From Deltaproteobacteria bacterium (GTDB lineage: Bacteria > Desulfobacterota > GWC2-55-46), in assembly GCA_016182655.1 (NCBI GenBank), contig JACPGB010000024.1:156549-220548 (forward strand): a stretch of 64,000 nt of DNA, written 5' to 3'. How positions within the stretch are numbered: the stretch's first letter is position 1; the number at the start of each line of letters is the position of its first letter. A program made the position numbers and the translations under genes. This document shows positions 62,831 to 64,000 of this stretch, piece by piece. Below the pieces are notes generated by a model. That model did not search any database. It saw only the letters and a program-made list of their open reading frames with translations, and had not been told where the DNA came from.

Positions 62831-62856
62831 CAGGCGCGGTTCGAAAGCCGCGCCTG
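62831..62856 (-). terminator. terminator of the E2 gene
   Basis: CAGGCGCGG / CCGCGCCTG stem; on the minus strand TTTTG follows. Lies 31 bases past the E2 stop. Confidence 0.65.
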
Positions 62857-62886
62857 TCGCCAAACTAAAACCGGAACCGCCCCCCC

Positions 62887-64000
62887 CTACGCGCTCTCTA
62901 TGAATATCCGTGCCGGGTCTTCGAGGTACTTTACTATCTTAGACATGAATATCGCCGCGTCCGCGCCGTCGACGACACGGTGGTCGAAGGTGAGCGAAAG
63001 CGGGAGTATCCTCCTTATTACGATAGAGCCGTCCTTTACCCAGGGCTTCTCGGCTATCTTCCCCGTGCCGAGTATGGCGATGTCCGGATAATTTATGATA
63101 GGGGTAGCGTATACCGCCCCGAAAGAGCCGTAGTTGCTTATCGTGAACGACGAGCCCTTCAATTCCTCAAGCGTTATCTTCCTCTCCCTCGCCTTCTTGC
63201 TGAGTTCCTGCAACTCTACCGCTATCTCGAGTATCGTCTTCTTCTCGACATTCTTGACAACCGACACCATGAGGCCGTCGGGCGTCATCACGGCCACACC
63301 TATGTTATAATATTTTTTAAGTATTATCTCGTTCCTCTCCTCGTCGACCGAGGCGTTGAAGGCGGGGTGCGCGGCAAGGGCGTGCTGGACCGCCTTCATG
63401 AAGAACGGAAGGAATGTGAGGTGCACGCCCTGCTCTCTGGCCACCCTCCGCTCACGGACGCGCAGGTCCCAGAGCTCCGTCACGTCTGCCTCGTCCATGC
63501 CCGTGACAAATGCCGCGGTCCTCTGCGACGCAAGGAGGTTCTTTGCGATAGAGCGGCGGACACCCTTGATAGGTATCCGCTCTACGGCCCCATACTTATC
63601 CGTCTTCGGCGCTTCTTTCCTCGCCTCTGCCGTTATCTCCTCCGGCGCGGGCGGCGCTTCGGGCCAACGCGCTCCCGCCGCCCCCCGTACATCGTTCTCC
63701 GTGACCATGCCCCCGGGGCCGGTGCCGCTTACCTTTGAGAGGTCTACCTTCAACTCCCTCGCGAGCGCCCGTGCCTTAGGCGAGGCCAGCACCTCTTCCT
63801 TCTCCGGCATCGTCCCAACCACAGAATATGACGGCGGACGCGCCCTCTCCTCTTCCACCGCCTTCTTCTCTACCGGCGCTTCCGCCGCGCCCTCTACTTC
63901 TATCACAAGGAGCGTCTCGCCGACCTTGACGACCTCGCCCACGGGCTTGCCTAACCTTACGACCTTGCCCTTCTTAGGCGAAGGCACCTCGACGATCGCC
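62887..64000 (-). CDS. dihydrolipoamide acyltransferase (E2) of a 2-oxoacid dehydrogenase, 5' end outside the window
   Basis: The reading starts inside a lipoyl domain (AIVEVPSPKKGKVVRLGKPV); the lipoyl-Lys is beyond the edge. An Ala/Pro/Glu-rich linker, a peripheral-subunit-binding domain (LASPKARALARELKVDLSKV then SGTGPGGMVTENDV) and the catalytic domain with LSLTFDHRVVDGADAAIFMS follow. His and Asp of HRVVDG are present. Pyruvate or branched-chain 2-oxoacid substrate cannot be told without E1. Confidence 0.88.
   Translation of the reverse strand, partial: AIVEVPSPKKGKVVRLGKPVGEVVKVGETLLVIEVEGAAEAPVEKKAVEEERARPPSYSVVGTMPEKEEVLASPKARALARELKVDLSKVSGTGPGGMVTENDVRGAAGARWPEAPPAPEEITAEARKEAPKTDKYGAVERIPIKGVRRSIAKNLLASQRTAAFVTGMDEADVTELWDLRVRERRVAREQGVHLTFLPFFMKAVQHALAAHPAFNASVDEERNEIILKKYYNIGVAVMTPDGLMVSVVKNVEKKTILEIAVELQELSKKARERKITLEELKGSSFTISNYGSFGAVYATPIINYPDIAILGTGKIAEKPWVKDGSIVIRRILPLSLTFDHRVVDGADAAIFMSKIVKYLEDPARIFIESA

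Overview
The window looks like chromosomal DNA of a Gram-negative bacterium with a GC-rich core. AGG and ATA codons are frequent, and a dispersed palindromic repeat sits between core genes. It holds glycan assembly genes, a lipoprotein, single-strand binding protein, a UbiU-like U32 protein, an Fe/Mn superoxide dismutase and a 2-oxoacid dehydrogenase E2. A deltaproteobacterial-type lineage is my best guess, with low confidence; nothing in the window fixes the taxonomy. Two kinds of DNA alternate: GC-rich core (1-13.4 kb and about 53-64 kb) and lower-GC accessory DNA (13.4-52.8 kb).

Core left (1-13.4 kb). A tightly spaced plus-strand operon carries an O-antigen polymerase-like C-terminus, two methyltransferases, a polysaccharide flippase, a secreted GH20 hexosaminidase, two GT4 glycosyltransferases and a radical SAM/SPASM protein, so it builds or trims a surface or exported glycan. 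A membrane metallophosphoesterase follows. On the minus strand are a TMTC-like multi-pass TPR protein and the end of a branched-chain amino-acid ABC operon (livF, livG and only the 3' half of livM). livM breaks off inside a tyrosine integrase gene that has itself lost its 3' end.

Accessory island (13.4-42.8 kb). It opens with the truncated integrase and an AlpA-like excisionase and ends with a 3' fragment of a CAT-anticodon tRNA-Met gene. It is packed with conflict systems: a stand-alone caspase-like (CHAT-type) protein, an AbiJ-like protein and an Mrr nuclease; an unknown module of an HTH protein, a 650-bp array of covarying hairpins and two tandem paralogues; a ubiquitin-like conjugation operon (Ubl, E2, JAB peptidase, E1) diverging from an XRE/ImmA pair; an XRE repressor diverging from an orphan response regulator; a Fic enzyme; a type I restriction operon with an embedded YhcG-type nuclease gene; an HNH protein; and a three-gene DNA methyltransferase / double GHKL ATPase kinase / receiver-domain module that I cannot match to a named system.

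Second accessory segment (42.8-52.8 kb). After a second copy of the tRNA-end core comes debris of a filamentous-phage-like element (Rep fragment, small possible ssDNA-binding protein, long hairpin). Then comes a type III-A CRISPR locus: cas6, cas10, an extra small gene, csm2-csm5 and an array of nine spacers whose first, truncated repeat begins one base after csm5. No cas1, cas2 or CARF effector is visible. A MntA/HepT nucleotidyltransferase-HEPN pair closes the region.

Core right (53-64 kb): repeats and a cupin remnant, a large lipoprotein, ssb, an OsmC-like protein, a UbiU-like U32 protein, an MFS transporter, an FmdB-type zinc ribbon protein, an inositol monophosphatase, a small four-helix membrane protein, a superoxide dismutase, and the 3' part of a dihydrolipoamide acyltransferase gene running off the window.

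The best candidates for undescribed biology are the methyltransferase/kinase/receiver module (37.8-42.5 kb), the covarying hairpin array with its neighbours (17.5-20.2 kb), and the compact ubiquitin-like operon with its unusual Ubl tail (20.4-24.5 kb).
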